Of a DNA stretch of 64,000 nucleotides, positions 35,736 to 48,372 are shown piece by piece (position 1 is the stretch's first letter; every line of letters starts with the position of its first letter). The position numbers were made by a program, and so were the translations under genes. Under the pieces are notes generated by a model. It searched no databases. It was not told the DNA's origin and saw nothing but the letters and a program-made list of their open reading frames with translations. The DNA is from Melanocharis versteri (taxonomy: Eukaryota; Chordata; Aves; Passeriformes; Melanocharitidae), in NCBI GenBank assembly GCA_013397845.1, contig VZTG01001939.1, forward strand, positions 1-64,000. The letters are read 5' to 3'.

Positions 35736-38451
35736 CTTGGCAAGGAAGTATAACCAGAGTGGGACACAGCCCTCTTGCAGACACTTGATAGGGAGCAGCG
35801 CAAGTTCAGCATGGAATGCTGACATTTTACCATCCCACCAAATAGAAAAATCCCATCAAAGCTTCTTTCAAATGGAATTCTGGGGAATAGCACAGTGACA
35901 AAACCATTCTGTTTTAACAAAACAATAATGCTGGCTTCCATTTAAGAGTCATAAAAAAGTTTAGAAATACTCTTCATGGAGTGAGGAAAAACAGTTACAA
36001 AAAAGCTTGGGGGGGGCTCAAAAAAGTTCCTTTTGAAATGGCCAGGAGGAGCTTGGTGAACTTCACAAAACAGAATCTTTCCTAATCTTCTCCTAGAAAA
36101 TACTTTGTTCAAACTGATATCCTCAAAACCTCTTTCCTCTAGTGATATTGCTGACTAGGAAGGCACACTCCCTCCCACTCTGAACTTAAACACTAGGGCT
36201 GGTAGGATGTTCACTGATGCAATTACTGTGAAGAAGTGCAAAAGGTATGACCAGTTTAAGAGACTGTCCAAGCTGAAATCTGCCCCTCTGTCAGTCCTGT
36301 ACTGGGGGGAGAGGAGGGGAAAGGAGAGGGAAAGGGTAACCAATAACTGGGACTGTCCAGAAGGAGACAGGCAGAACTTTGCTTCTCCAATTTACCAAAT
36401 GGCAAGGCATTAACTATATTTCTTCACAGGCTCTGCATGTTTCTCACTCTTTTTCCATAAGTACAAATGGGTAACATTTTCTTACTACAAAGGAAGATAT
36501 TACTCCACACGTACAGGACTGCAGATGGGTAGGATGGGTTGCCATGCCAAGATTAATTACGCGTTCTCCATTCAGATAAAAGATGTGAAATTCAGCATCA
36601 CAATTCATCCTCTCCTTACTAAAGGCAAAAACTCTGGAAATCCAGCATCAAGAGCACAGGCTGTCTCCCAACAACACTTCTCAGTGCCTCACACTGCCAC
36701 ATTCAGACAGTCAGCTGCTGCATATCCTAAGCACATCCACTTGTGCTCCCCTCACTATCTGAAACCAATATCTTCTGCAGTTAAAAACCATGTGGGGAAG
36801 ACATCCTTCTCAGATGATAAGAATCTGATTTGTAACCAGCCACCACAAGAAAACAGCCTCAAAGAGATGTAAAACTACACCAGGTCTAATTTTTTTTAAA
36901 ATAATTATTTTACTCTAAACTACATTCCACTCTCTAGACACTCGGCAATACATTGAGAAACAACCCAAAACCAGAGTGGTTCTTCCTTACCGGTTTCCCA
37001 AAAGCTGACTGCCACTTCCAGGATTAGGATAAGGACGACAAAAAGGTCTTTATTACTGGATTTTTAATGTTTTAACTCTATTTTATTTGATATGAGAGGT
37101 GCAGCTGAAAATGCGGCAGGGTCGCCACTAGACAAGAATCTTCACATACAGAGTCCTCTTAATTGCAGAGCTTTCCCACTCTTTCCCTGCTGCCTGTCCC
37201 CACAAGCCAGTACGAGTCCCACCAAGTCAGTGTTGCTAAACTTGTGTAATAACTCACTGTCACCTCTTTTCCATGCCAGAAAACAGAAAATTCTCTCCCA
37301 GGTAAAAATGGATGTAAAACCTTTGCTAGGCTATGACATCCTTAAATCCTGCTGTTCCTCTGCCTCTCAAGCCAAGCCCACAGAGCTCTGAAGTCCTTTG
37401 TGCTTTCATCATTACACAGATCGACTCATTCCCTTTACCTCATTTTTAAAAATAAATTTTTTTTTCCTTTTCATCTTTACCTTATGTCCTCTTATGTCCT
37501 TTACCTTTTTCGTTTTAGAAATGTTCCCTTGTCCAGGCTACTCCAATGTGGATTCTGACTCAAATGAAATATTTATGGCTCTAAATATTCTCTAACATGC
37601 AGCACCACAGGCCATATCCATGGCTGTAGATTTTGCACTAGGCTTGTTACATTAAGGTAGTGTAAGCCTCAGATCACAGATTCCCAGTCTCTTTGTAGTC
37701 AGAGCTTGGTTGGGATGACTGGAAATTATGTCTACCACTGGGGTAAGCTCTTCCTCCTCTGTTCAGATAGTAGAGAGCTGCAACCAGCTCCTAACCTCCC
37801 ACTCCCTTCAGAGCAGCTTCTCCCCTCTTACTCTTTCCAGCACTCAGTCTGCTCTAAGATGTCCAGCTGATGTCCAGAGCTAGGCACATGTTCTGCTCTA
37901 TACTCCTTCATCCAAAGTGATGGCTTCCTCTTAGGAGCCATTGGCTAGCATGTTTTTACACAGTCATAATGCAAACAGCGTTTGCAAACAGAAAACTTTC
38001 TGCCAGACCTATAACCCTACCTCAAAATTAATATTTTCTGTCATGCATCATAGAAACCTGAAACCTAGTAAGTCATCCTGAATAGGACTAGCCCCCCAAA
38101 AGGGTGGGCAGCACTTCACAGATATGTCACAGAGCATTAAAAGAGCGGTCTAAACAATTTTAAAGAGTGTTAGAAAGTTTAAATAGTTCTTGAATATAGA
38201 AACACATCTCTCTTGATAACAGAGTTATTTATAATATTTTAACCAGTGATCTTATTCATGGGTGCAAATCACTGATGTACACACTATGTAAATACTTCTT
38301 GAAGGAATTTTGGCAGGGATTTTCAAAGAACCGTGCAGGACTTTTGATGCAATAGACCAGCTCCCTCAAAGAGCAGCACTAACTTTAAACTTTTTCACAT
38401 CTAGAATCAGTAGAAAACTAGGCATTATTCCTACTGTCAGGGTTTCAGCAG
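35736..38451. other. Noncoding DNA between the two LTRs, no gene recognised
   Basis: Frames of up to 115 codons (36525-36872, +) and 99 codons (37092-37391, +) have no known domain. A C/T-rich tract runs through 37440-37510, including a small direct repeat of CTTATGTCCT. A CCCAG|GTAAAA acceptor/donor juxtaposition near 37300 is weaker than the one at 268. No transposon was recognised. Confidence 0.55.
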
Positions 38452-38589
38452 TGTCATGGTTTGATCACAGCCAACAACTAAATACCACACATCCACTTGC
38501 TTGTCCTCCCCCACTCTGGTGGGATGTGGAGGAAAATCAAAATAAAAGGCAAAATATGTGGGTTGAGAGAAGAATTGTTTAGCAATTGA

Positions 38590-38648
<59 letters not shown>

Positions 38649-39079
38649 TGATGATGATGATGATGAAAGGGGAGACAGCTAAAAGAGAGAGAGGAAAAAA
38701 AGCTCAAAGAACACAAGTGATGCACAATAAAGATGCTTACCACCTGCTGACCAATCATCAGCTTGACCCCAAACAGTGAGGTACCAACTCCTGGCCACCT
38801 GCTCCCAGTTTATCCACTGAGCATGGTGTATTTTGGTGTGGAATATCCCTGTGGGCAGTTCGAGTCAGCTGTCCTGGATGTGTTCCCTCCCGACTTCTTG
38901 TACACCTGCTCACTGGCAGAGCATGGGAAACTGAAAAGCCCTTGGCTTGGGATAAGCGCTACTGAGCAACAACCAAAAACCAGAATCTCATCAATGTTAT
39001 TCTCGTAGTAAATCCCAAACACAGCACTGTACCAGCTACCAGGGAGAAAATGAAATCTATCCCAGCAGTATCCAGGACA
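38452..39079 (-). mobile_element. Old solo LTR of avian ERVL type, minus orientation
   Basis: The element is about 628 bp, starting TGTCATGGTTTG and ending ATCCAGGACA on the + strand. Flanking 5-mers AGCAG (38447-38451) and AACAG (39080-39084) differ at one base and look like a decayed 5-bp target duplication, the length expected for ERVL. Internal words (GGTGGGATGTGGAGG, GTGGAATATCCCTGTG, GGTCAGCTGTCC-type, TTGTACACCTGCTC, GGGATAAGCGCTAC) match a common bird ERVL-like LTR as I remember it. In that family the TATA box reads on the minus strand; here it is decayed (GGATAAAC near 38809-38816). No internal retroviral sequence adjoins it. The family assignment is from memory, not a search. Confidence 0.82.
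38590..38668. repeat. (AAT)n followed by (ATG)n microsatellite inside the LTR
   Basis: About 19 AAT units (38590-38646) run directly into about 7 ATG units (38644-38666). The family LTR carries a short AATAAT stretch at this point, so the array probably grew after insertion. It is likely polymorphic in length. Confidence 0.95.
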
Positions 39080-42000
39080 AACAGGAAAAACACCCTTTTG
39101 ACTTACTCTTATAAATAATCAATCATTTTCCATGGGAGAAAATAATTAAGAAGCAAAAAAATGCTGAAGGAAAGGAAACTTGACATGTCTGGAATGAACG
39201 ATTTCCCAAGATTGCCATTTGGAATAAAAACAGTGGCTTCAATCTCTCACTTTATAAAAAAATTGCCTCTTTGTTCTTTCTTGTCTTCAAAAGCAGCTGT
39301 AAATATTCGCTAAGCATCAGTGATAATCTAGAAATCCTAATCCCAATCACTAGAAATCCTCACCAGAATTCTCTTTGACTAAATAATAATACACTATCTG
39401 AGAATGAGATGGCAGGATGGGCCACTAGGTACCATACCATCCAAATTTATCCCTTGCTTGGACCTAGCCACCCTTCTGTAAGCCAGTCTCGTACTCAGTC
39501 CAGACTCTTTGCAACACGGCCAACCCTTTTGCTTTGACCTTCATAGCAAAGACCTCTCATTTGGACTAAGCCAACACTTCAGTGCAGCATTTCATGAAAC
39601 AGACTCCCTGGTAAGAGTCAGCATTTCAGGTGAAAACATCACTGTCTTGTTGTTTACTTGTACTTCAATCTTTTTTTTCTTTTAGGTGTGATTTTGAGGA
39701 ATTCACCAGCTCTAGATCAAAGCAAGTGTGCAGTACCTTATCATATCAACACATTTTTTTTTGTACTGCAGATTTTTGTCCATACCCTGTCATGGTGCAC
39801 TTTCCCCCTCTCATCATTTCTATCTCTAAAACAGAAAACAGGAGGAAAAGTGTAGCACCTCAGTTGCCCAGATCTCACTTCTCTAACACAAATTCAGAAA
39901 CAGCTGACAAGCAGTGGAATGACAGACTTGTGCCAAAGCACTTTCTTAGAAGGAACAAGATCTTACTGGATTTGTTGGAAGGAAAAACCAGCCTGTCCTT
40001 GCCTTACAGCAGTATGGCTATTGCACATAAGTTAGGGCTACTTGTTGATGGTTTGGCACCTGAAGGGGAAAGCTGTTGCTCAAGCTATTCACAATAAGTC
40101 TCCTATTTCAATACCACTTCATAAGGTCTCTCTTATTTATTGGGTTGCCACCACAAAGTTTATTGCCTAAATCAATTTTTATTAATGTTCAAGGAAACAA
40201 CACAAAATCAAATAGAAATACCTTGTGGAAAACCCCAAACTATTGATGTGAAAAATCATTTAAAATTATTAGCTAAATCACCTTAATAGACAGCCCCCCA
40301 AACTGGATATTCAAAGGTTGATAGAATTTATTTATCCACTGATGCAAAGGAGTTGTATGTAGTGTAAATGGATTTAAAACCTTACGTTTTATGGGAGCAA
40401 ATGTTTACTTTCTTTTAACTGAAAAAGCTAGAACCAAGACCTTGTGCTATACCCTGCATCCAAGCATCCATCTTCCCCTTTTTAAACCTTCCCCTTGTTA
40501 TGCAAGTAGGAAAACAATTATTGTCACACTCTGGCCTTGCACCCAGCAAATTCAGCATACCTAGCTGCTGATGGTGTGTGGGGGGGAAAGCAATGTCATC
40601 TCATTCTTCTGGCCAAAGCCCTTTTTGGCTTCATCTTCTCCTAAATGCAATATTTCCAAGGAGCCACAGATCTTGTGGAAAAACTGGCTCCTAGTGACAG
40701 GTTTTGCCGGCCATTCGCATGCTGCCTGGAGATGATGTTCACCCCAAATTCCAAGTCCTCTCCCTCCTCCGTGGCTGCTTCCCCCAGCAGCAGGACAGAG
40801 GGACACACCTCTCCTAGGTGCCACAAATCCTGTGCCCTGTTTTTTTCCTGCAGCAGCTCTTTGCTGAGGACATCTGCACATGTAAAGGAAGGGGCTGTTA
40901 TAAACCTGGTCCATCTCTAGTGAAGTTTGGTGGGATTCACAGGCCTGACAAATCAAACTAGAGTTGAAGAATCTTCCAAACTCCTGTGTGTGTAAGAATC
41001 CATTCCATTTTGAAAGGTGGCTGCCGGGGGGTAAAGGCTGGATGCACTTTGCATTCCTTGCTTTTTTACTGTATTGATGCAGATTCTGTTTCCCGTATAG
41101 AGCTAAACAGACTTGCTTGCTTGTTTGCTTCAAAAAAAGAACACACAATGTGCTTGTGTAAGTCAGGCCATGTGTCAAATATTCAAAGAGCAGCATAATA
41201 AAAAGCAGGTGCTATGAGAAGCTTCCAAACTTGCCAGACAAGCACCAGCAATAATTTATTTGTAACTACAGTTCATCCCACTTAGCTTGTTTTCCAGCAA
41301 GTAGTTCACCTGTTGGTCTAGCATAGGCACTAAATCTTTCATCAAGAGCACTTTGTCTTATCATCTTTGTCACAGTGGTTGTTCTCATACTCTGAAAGGT
41401 CCAGTTCTGCATTTGTTTTTTGAACAGGACAGCGAGAAGGACCACAGACAAACAGGAGTTTTGAGCACTGTCTGTTAATCTTGCCTGTGGGAAATGGAGG
41501 ATAAAGAGGCACAAAATATTCTGGAACTTTGTCCCCATATGAGCCCTGCAGCCCCTAAGAGATTAACAAAACCAAGAGTACAATTTATAAATGCTGAAAT
41601 ATTCTGTTATCACTGCAAAATAATGAAGTAAAAGACCTCTGTGCTCTGTGAACTTTCCCTTTATGCATTTCAACTCTTTCCCTGACTTGAGATCAATGGT
41701 GCTAAAATGCTGCAGTTTCCTGAGACTGCAGATCCTTTTGTCATTGTTGTCTTTTTGACATTGCCTTATTTTTGACATTGAGCTGAAATCACAAAACTGC
41801 ACTTTGCAGCTCTGCTGAGCTCCTTCTAGTTTACATTGAGAGCAACAAAAGTGAAAAACTGACCTCATTCAAGTGCCTAACCTGGGAGCTGAGCTCCTCT
41901 GAACATCTGGTGCTCTATGCCTGGCCAGAACCCTTTCCAGTAGCATCTGAGTAAAATAGGTGACATTGCTTTCACGTAAGTTTAAACACCTGAGCCTGTC

Positions 42001-45000
42001 ACTTTACAACTACTGTGCTAGAACCAGACAGATCAGTCTCCAAAGGCAGTTCAATGATTATAGAGAGGATTTCAGACAGTAGTTTGGATTATTTAAACAT
42101 CCAAATGTTAGTGCGCATGGACCCCATCTCACACCTTTGGGGTAGATGAAGACTGTGGGATTTCTCTGACAGATGAAAATTGAAGCCATAATTACAAGAC
42201 TCTCACCTTCGAAAACAAGAGTTTCCCAGTGCTTTGTTTGCAGTATCCCACTATAGGGAAATTGGGGAGATAGAGGACAAAGTCCATCCAAAGGACAACA
42301 TAGCATCTCCCACAAAGCACCTATGTGTTTGCCTGTCTAACAAGGACTGGCAGCAGCAAGCTATCAGAGAAATGCTGTCACAATAATGAGACAAGCAAAC
42401 AGAGACAGAGGTCTTTTCCAGAAAGTAATCAGTTTTTAAAACAACACAACACTTTCTACTTCAGTTTACTTCTACATTTACGAGCTGACGAGGCTATAAA
42501 TTTGAAGAGAGCTGTCTTCCATCCTACTTTGATAAATAGATTGCAGACAGTATGACAGCCTTTTTAAATTAAGGACCTGAATTTCATCAAGAGAGATTTC
42601 CCAGAAATATTCCCCTCAGCAAACGTAACCTGAACTTTCTCAATCATAAGCACAAAGCCATGCATCTATCCTTCAGGAAGCATTTGTTCTGTCCAAAACA
42701 CTTTTTTCCCCCCTGTAGTAATTCCTGTCATAAACTCATTCTCTTGCTGGTGATGATTACATTTCAGCTATTACTTGCTTTTTGGGCCACAGTCCTTAGA
42801 TTGCCCTCCACAGAGGAGTAGTGTTTGCTGTAGATCTATTAGACAATAAGTTCATACTACTTCAGCCTACTGAAATGCTTCCTTAGATACACCCTTCGAG
42901 ACAATAAAGGGTTGTGAAATTACCGTTTATAGCTTTTAACCAGCAGATTCTTGATAGGCTTGGAAATAACAGCTCTTCTTTTCGGTGTGAAAATGGGAAA
43001 CAGTACCACACCCCAAGATTTTAAGAGTGATGTAGATGTATAATCCAACCAAACGGATTAGGTGACTCTTAGACATTAGCAAATGCCACACTACTGTTAT
43101 CCAGACACCAGACCATCAAAGTCTTGGGAGCATAAGATGGCAGACACAGCAGTTCACATGGGGCATCTTCCACCTCCTCCCAAAGCACCCATCCGTGCTC
43201 CAACACAAGCTCAAATGTTTTGAGAGAGATTAAAGTTGTGAGAGAGTTATTCCCATCATAAAATACCTGAGTTGCCAGGCTCTTTCTTATTCTGCTTGAA
43301 ATGCTGAAAGGTTTTGAATGTTTTAAGCAGAGCTGGGCATCAAACCTTCCTCTCCCCACATCCCAGACACACTGCCTACGTATTGGGCCGCTGCCTGTTA
43401 ATCAATAACTTTTGAACATAAGCTTCTCCAACCCTTTCAATCTCTTCTTGGACTTTAAAAACGCAGGCAGAGAAATGTCTAGAAGACACAGAGAGCTGCT
43501 CATCATCTGTGTGGGATGAGGACTGCTCTGGTAACACACAGGACTTAAGATGCAAAGACTGTTTGGGCACTTGGGATATTCAGTACAAGACTTGTGGCCT
43601 GAACACTGATTCAGCCATAGAGAGGCAGTTAAACAATACTGATTGTTGAAATACTTGGAGGAATCTCCTCTCAGCCTCTTTGTACTCTGGTTTGCTAGGA
43701 ATAATACAGAGAATAGCACTTTCTTGCCTAGCAGTGTGGTTTGCAAGGACAAAGAAACCTATGCAGCTCAATTCTGTGTGTTACACTACCAAAGATTGAT
43801 TCGAAGAGTCAATCACTCCAAACCTATTTTTCACCCAAAGTATCCGCTCTCAAAAGAAAAAATGAGCTACATACATTTTACATCAGCTTGTGCACGAAGA
43901 AAGACAGGGTTAGTGGATGGAGACACTTCACACTGAAGCATACAAATTGGCTCACCGTGGGAGTGAGGGAGATGAAAATAACTCTCAGAGTTAAGGAATG
44001 ACCCCAGGCCAGTCCAGCACAGGAAGCGTCATCCAGTCTGCAAAAGTAGCACCTGCATCTTCAAAAAGTGAAAGAGTCCTTTTACCAGCAGAAGCTAAAA
44101 GTATATTCCCTGAATAACTCAAAGGTAAACGCATTTTGGAGGGGAAAATGGGGTGACTGAAGGGAACCCCGGGAGGGCTGCAAGTCAACAGGTGTAATAG
44201 CTGAGATTCTCTTCTTGGACCTCTCTGCATAAAGAGAGTCTGAGATGTAGGGCATGTGGGAGGACACAGTCTCTCATGAGGAAACTCTAAAGGAACTCCC
44301 CTGAGTTCACGGAGAGAGACTTTGTAGATCAGTGAATTTATATCAAGTGCAGTTTTCTTTCATTCCTTCTCCTGTAATTCGCAACTTGGATCTAGTTTGT
44401 AATTTGGGGGGTTTCGGCATGTTTTATGTTCTTTTATTTCCAGCTTCACCTTCCCCAATCTGAGTTGAAGAGAATTTTCTGGTGCTTGGCTAGCATCAAG
44501 ACAGGATGTAAAAATGCTTAAACCCAGGTGTTAGTGCAACAGCTGCACACCTCTCCTGCATATTTCTCCCAAGCATGAAAATATTAGCTGTGTAGTGACA
44601 GGAGAGGGGGAACTGCCTGCCAGACATCAGAGATTGATGGGAAAGCCCTCTGGTGTGGGGTAAGGCAATCAGAGCATATCTGAATCCCAGGGAACCATTT
44701 GCAATGGTGCGCAATGTTATTGAAAGATAAAGCCATTGGGCTTGCACAGTTGTTCTTTATAGAATCAATTTGCAGCTTACAAGCCTCAGCATTGTGGTTT
44801 CTGTCCTGCAGTGTGAGAATTTGTTTCTATCAGGTTTGCTACAAATTTTTAGCAGGAGTCCTAACTTGTCTCACCACGGTGTCAGTCACAAACAAGTTAC
44901 TAGGGAGCAGCAAGCTACTGCATGTCAAATAACCCAGCGCACTTAGCCTTCTCCCATCCAGCTGTTTTGAACGCTCCTGAACTTGCTAAGATACATCTGG

Positions 45001-45729
45001 CCAGTCATGCCTTAACTTGTAAGTATCCTCAAGACTTTGCTGCAGCCCTTCAGTCCCCAAAAAGCTCATCCAGCTTTAACGTTGAACCTAAACGTTAAGA
45101 ATTATCCCTGCACTCTTTCTGCTCCCAAATGATATTTGACACATGATGTTACAATTTTCAAGCTAAGTTGTTTCCTTTCGGCATTCACAAGTAGTCTTAA
45201 AGCTTCACAGTTAAATCTGTCATGGCGTGATCTCATCCTAACAGAATCATCAGCTCAGAACCATCCTCTCCCAGTGGTAACTGAGTAGTATTTCTACAGC
45301 AGGGCAGCAGATTATTTAGAGGCAAACACAGAATTAAAGTATTTTTTTCTTCTTTAAATGCAGCTCACCAGAGGGAAATGACTGCTATGGCTTCAGAGTC
45401 AAGTGTTTGAAAGAAGTGTGGCGATACCCTAGTTTATGCAAGTTGCTTTGCCCTCTAAATTATTCATAAAAGCTCCATTTCATCTCCATTCTTCTCTACT
45501 TATGTTACACAACCAGACTCTTGAATGAAATGGTATCATGCACCAGGACCAGGTAACAATTGTACAGACTGAGTAGGGGAAGCAAGTTCTGAGCACATGT
45601 ACAAGTTAATACATATGAAAATCTTTATGGATTTTAAGCATTGTGGAAGTCTCAGCAGTCATATGCACACCGGCAAAAAGGGCATAATCCATAATCCTTC
45701 ATGTACAGAGGAATTTACATGTCCTCTTT
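39080..45729. other. Noncoding DNA with scattered regulatory-looking words, no gene recognised
   Basis: Two longer frames, 155 codons at 39630-40097 (+) and 211 codons at 40561-41196 (-), show no domain I recognise. The second is open through a C-rich patch and overlaps other ORFs. A strong T-run acceptor (TTTTCTTTTAG) ends at 39685 without a convincing donor. A SOX-like inverted pair (ACAAT...TTGT) lies at 42901-42915. A repeat-free stretch at 44680-45000 reads like regulatory DNA. A minus-strand exon-like block at 42207-42250 is listed separately. Confidence 0.45.
42207..42250 (-). other. Candidate short exon on the minus strand (44 nt)
   Basis: Read on the minus strand, a strong pyrimidine tract (CCTCTATCTCCCCAATTTC) leads to CCCTATAG (acceptor, ending at 42251). 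After 44 nt, CGAAG|GTGAGA gives a good donor (42206-42201). All three frames of the 44 nt are open, so the coding phase cannot be chosen. No homologue is recognised; it may be a lncRNA or alternative exon, or chance. Confidence 0.2.
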
Positions 45730-46160
45730 CACTTGTAAGAAGCTAGTTTAGTATTAATTAGTGAGCTCTAATCAGTCGGCTCAAATATACCAGTAACCTA
45801 CTGCACAAATTTTGTGTCAACATATTAGGGTTATTATTGCATTTGCACGAACACTGTCACAGAGTTTTGATAGTTTTAATTGAGACATACTTTCTCTGAT
45901 TATATTTTAACAAGATTTATGAATAAATACCACAGCAAGAAGCCTGCAACATCTGGATGAGTCTCGCTCAGAATCATTATGACAACATTTATTTTATCAG
46001 AGTCACTGGAAAATACTCTTATCTCTGGTTACATGACAAGCAGCAAGAATTCAATCTGCGTGTCTGGTGTGTAGGCTGATTGCTATCCCTTTAATAGCCT
46101 GCATTGTTAACAGTTGGGCAGCTTGAACTGTTTGAAAGCCTTTTTCCTTCATAATGGAAC
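45730..46160. promoter_or_regulatory. Enhancer-like (possible conserved noncoding) stretch C
   Basis: About 430 bp without simple repeats, containing TTAATTA at 45754-45760, GAGCTC at 45763-45768, an octamer-like ATTTGCAC at 45841-45848, and many A/T-rich words separated by GC-containing ones. The texture closely resembles deeply conserved vertebrate noncoding elements. A strong pyrimidine tract with an acceptor-like CCCTTCCAG follows at about 46210-46221. Conservation was not measured. Confidence 0.33.
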
Positions 46161-48224
46161 AAAAAAAGCTTCCGACCCTCCACTCCCCCCTCCCAAATTT
46201 AACCACTTCTCTCCCTTCCAGCGAAGATGAGTGCTTCAAGGGAAGCTAAACCCCAGCATGCTCTTTTAGACACTGACCTTTATAGAGATGCTGTCAGCCC
46301 TAGATCAAGTGAAATGTAAATGTAATGGACAAAGGTGTCACTGAAAGTAGTAATCACAGCCAGAGAGATTAAAAATAGAGGGACATTAAGTCAGACACCC
46401 AGTCTTCCCTTCCTCTTTTACAGCATAAGCCCATAGAGAAATAAGAAAAAAATAGAGAAGTCCAATTTGTAATTCTCCATAATTGTCAACAGAGGAAAAT
46501 ACGTTCCAACATCATTGTATAACATGGATACACTATTCAATTGTTTACAAAAAACATCTTTCCTACAACATTGTAAATTCTACCATCAGCTTGTTATCAT
46601 GTCCTGTTTAGCTGTTGTGTGAGAGAGTAAACCTCTTTGCAATGAATGACCAGGAGCAAAGTTACAGGACAAATGGTTACCAAACCTAAGAACACCCAAC
46701 ATCATCTGATGGCCAAGATGAGTGCAATACAACTTAATATTTTTATAATATTAAAAATAAAATTAAAAAAAATAAGCGAGTACACTCACCATTCTCTTCC
46801 TGCGATACTTGGAGGGATTTATTTTTTGTCTGCAAATCTCAAAATTCACTCTAAAGAATGAGAAACTGCTGTGTGCTGATTGATGGGAGGTCAGTGAGAC
46901 CTGCTCTCTTGACTAGTGAATTTTGCTGGTGAGGAACAACATAAAATAGCATACATTAGGACTTTCTTTTATATACTTAGGCTCTGCAGCATTTTAATAC
47001 AACGCTTTCAGATTATTGACTCTATATCATCATAAAATCAGAAGAATGAGATATCTTCCTACAGTTATTGCTACTGAGAACATATCAAGTCATCCCAGCA
47101 AAACGAATTATCAGTGTTTAGGCATTCAGATCAACAGATCAACTATCTAGTGAAGTTCTTAGTGAAGTTCTTAGTTAAGAGACCCTCGGGGTGGGGAAAG
47201 GGGGGAAAGCAGGCAAGAGCACTTATTGTATTCCTGTTTCCCTCAATTGTATGGGTTTATGTTATTATTATAAAAAATATGCCAGGCATATTTAATGGCA
47301 ATATCTTTATTAATTATTGTTCAGGGAACTCACTTAATTCTGAATGAACAGATGTTGCTCCGTTAAAGCAAACTACAGCATCTCTTTTGAGGGAATAAAT
47401 GATGTTTACCTGGGACAGTGGTTTCATGAGAACCTTTAGGCCCTCATTACTTTACTGGTAGAAAAATAAGCCTTATAACAACGGAATTTAACAAAGAAAT
47501 AGGATTGTAAAACAAAAGGTAGAGCTAATTTTCTGTGTATGTTTCTTCAGTGAGGCTGAAGACCAAGAATTTTATTATGGAGTTTGCATGACAGCAATAC
47601 AGATTTTTCAGCATTTAATTAGGTACATGTTAGGTACATGTACTTTTGGGTTTTTTTGCCAAGAAGAGAGGGTCTATTGTTTAATTTTGTCCCATATGTA
47701 CATATTTCACATATGTATTACAGTCAAGAATTCTTACAGCCCATCTTGATCATGCTTTAGGAAACAGCACAGTGCAAAGCATTTGTGTATAAATCACATT
47801 TAAAACATGTAAATTGAAAGCTAGCAGTCAAATGTTCATTGGAAAAGGTTGCAGAACAAAACCACAGACTGACACATTCATTAGCACAAGCTGTTACCAC
47901 AGGCTACATGTGGGGACCTGGGCAGAGCTGCTGTCAAACCCACAAACTAAGCCAAATCTTGCCAAACCTCGAAGGAATCTGCATCATTTTGGTGATAGTC
48001 ATCGATTCACACATTTCTCTTTGCATTATCAGGGGGATCGAGCATGCTGCTCAGGTAACCATGCTACCTACAACCCTTGGGTGACCTCCACAACCACAGC
48101 AGGTAGTTGGGAATGACCATCCCTTACAAACCCCACCTCTGGACAAAGGGAGTTTTAAGGGCTCACCATCTCTCAGATCAGACTGTCATTACCCAAGTCT
48201 CAGCAAAGACCTGCAGTCCCCACG
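46161..48224. other. Noncoding DNA, no gene recognised
   Basis: After the acceptor-like CCCTTCCAG at about 46221, a 31-codon frame starts with ATG AGT GCT TCA. No donor or domain is seen, so it is not called a gene. A minus-strand donor (AATG|GTGAGT) lies near 46785-46790. A short direct repeat of AGTGAAGTTCTT occurs at about 47150-47173. A strong acceptor (TTTGCATTATCAG) ends at about 48031 and CTCAG|GTAACC follows 22 nt later, but the segment adjoins the CR1 tail and may be old CR1 DNA. Confidence 0.45.
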
Positions 48225-48372
48225 TGGCAAACAGCCAATCTGAGCTGGCAGAAGGTGTCCCTACCCATGGCAGGGGGCTGAAACTAGATGATCTGTAATG
48301 CTCCTCTCAACACAAACCATTCTATGAGTCTATGATGCTATGATTCCACAATTCCACGATTCTACTTGCAGT
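48225..48372 (+). mobile_element. CR1 LINE 3' tail fragment
   Basis: The block contains AAGGTGTCCCTACCCATGG, a GGGGGCTGAAACTAGATGATC segment, and an ending of repeated TATGATT/ATTCCAC words in place of the regular CR1 terminal octamers. It matches the extreme 3' UTR of CR1. The upstream limit is uncertain; weak similarity may begin near 48040. It is severely 5' truncated, as is usual for CR1. Confidence 0.82.

Noticed and set aside
39630..40097. 155-codon + strand open frame
   Set aside because: No recognisable family; T-run encoded Phe/Leu stretches and an acceptor-like tract inside it argue against a coding exon.
40561..41196. 211-codon minus-strand open frame
   Set aside because: No domain recognised, low-complexity Gly/Ser stretch, overlapping ORFs on the other strand and no splice or promoter context. 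Probably chance.
48018..48060. 22-nt microexon between TTATCAG and CTCAG|GTAACC
   Set aside because: Lies next to, and perhaps inside, the decayed CR1 3' region, where splice-like words occur by chance.
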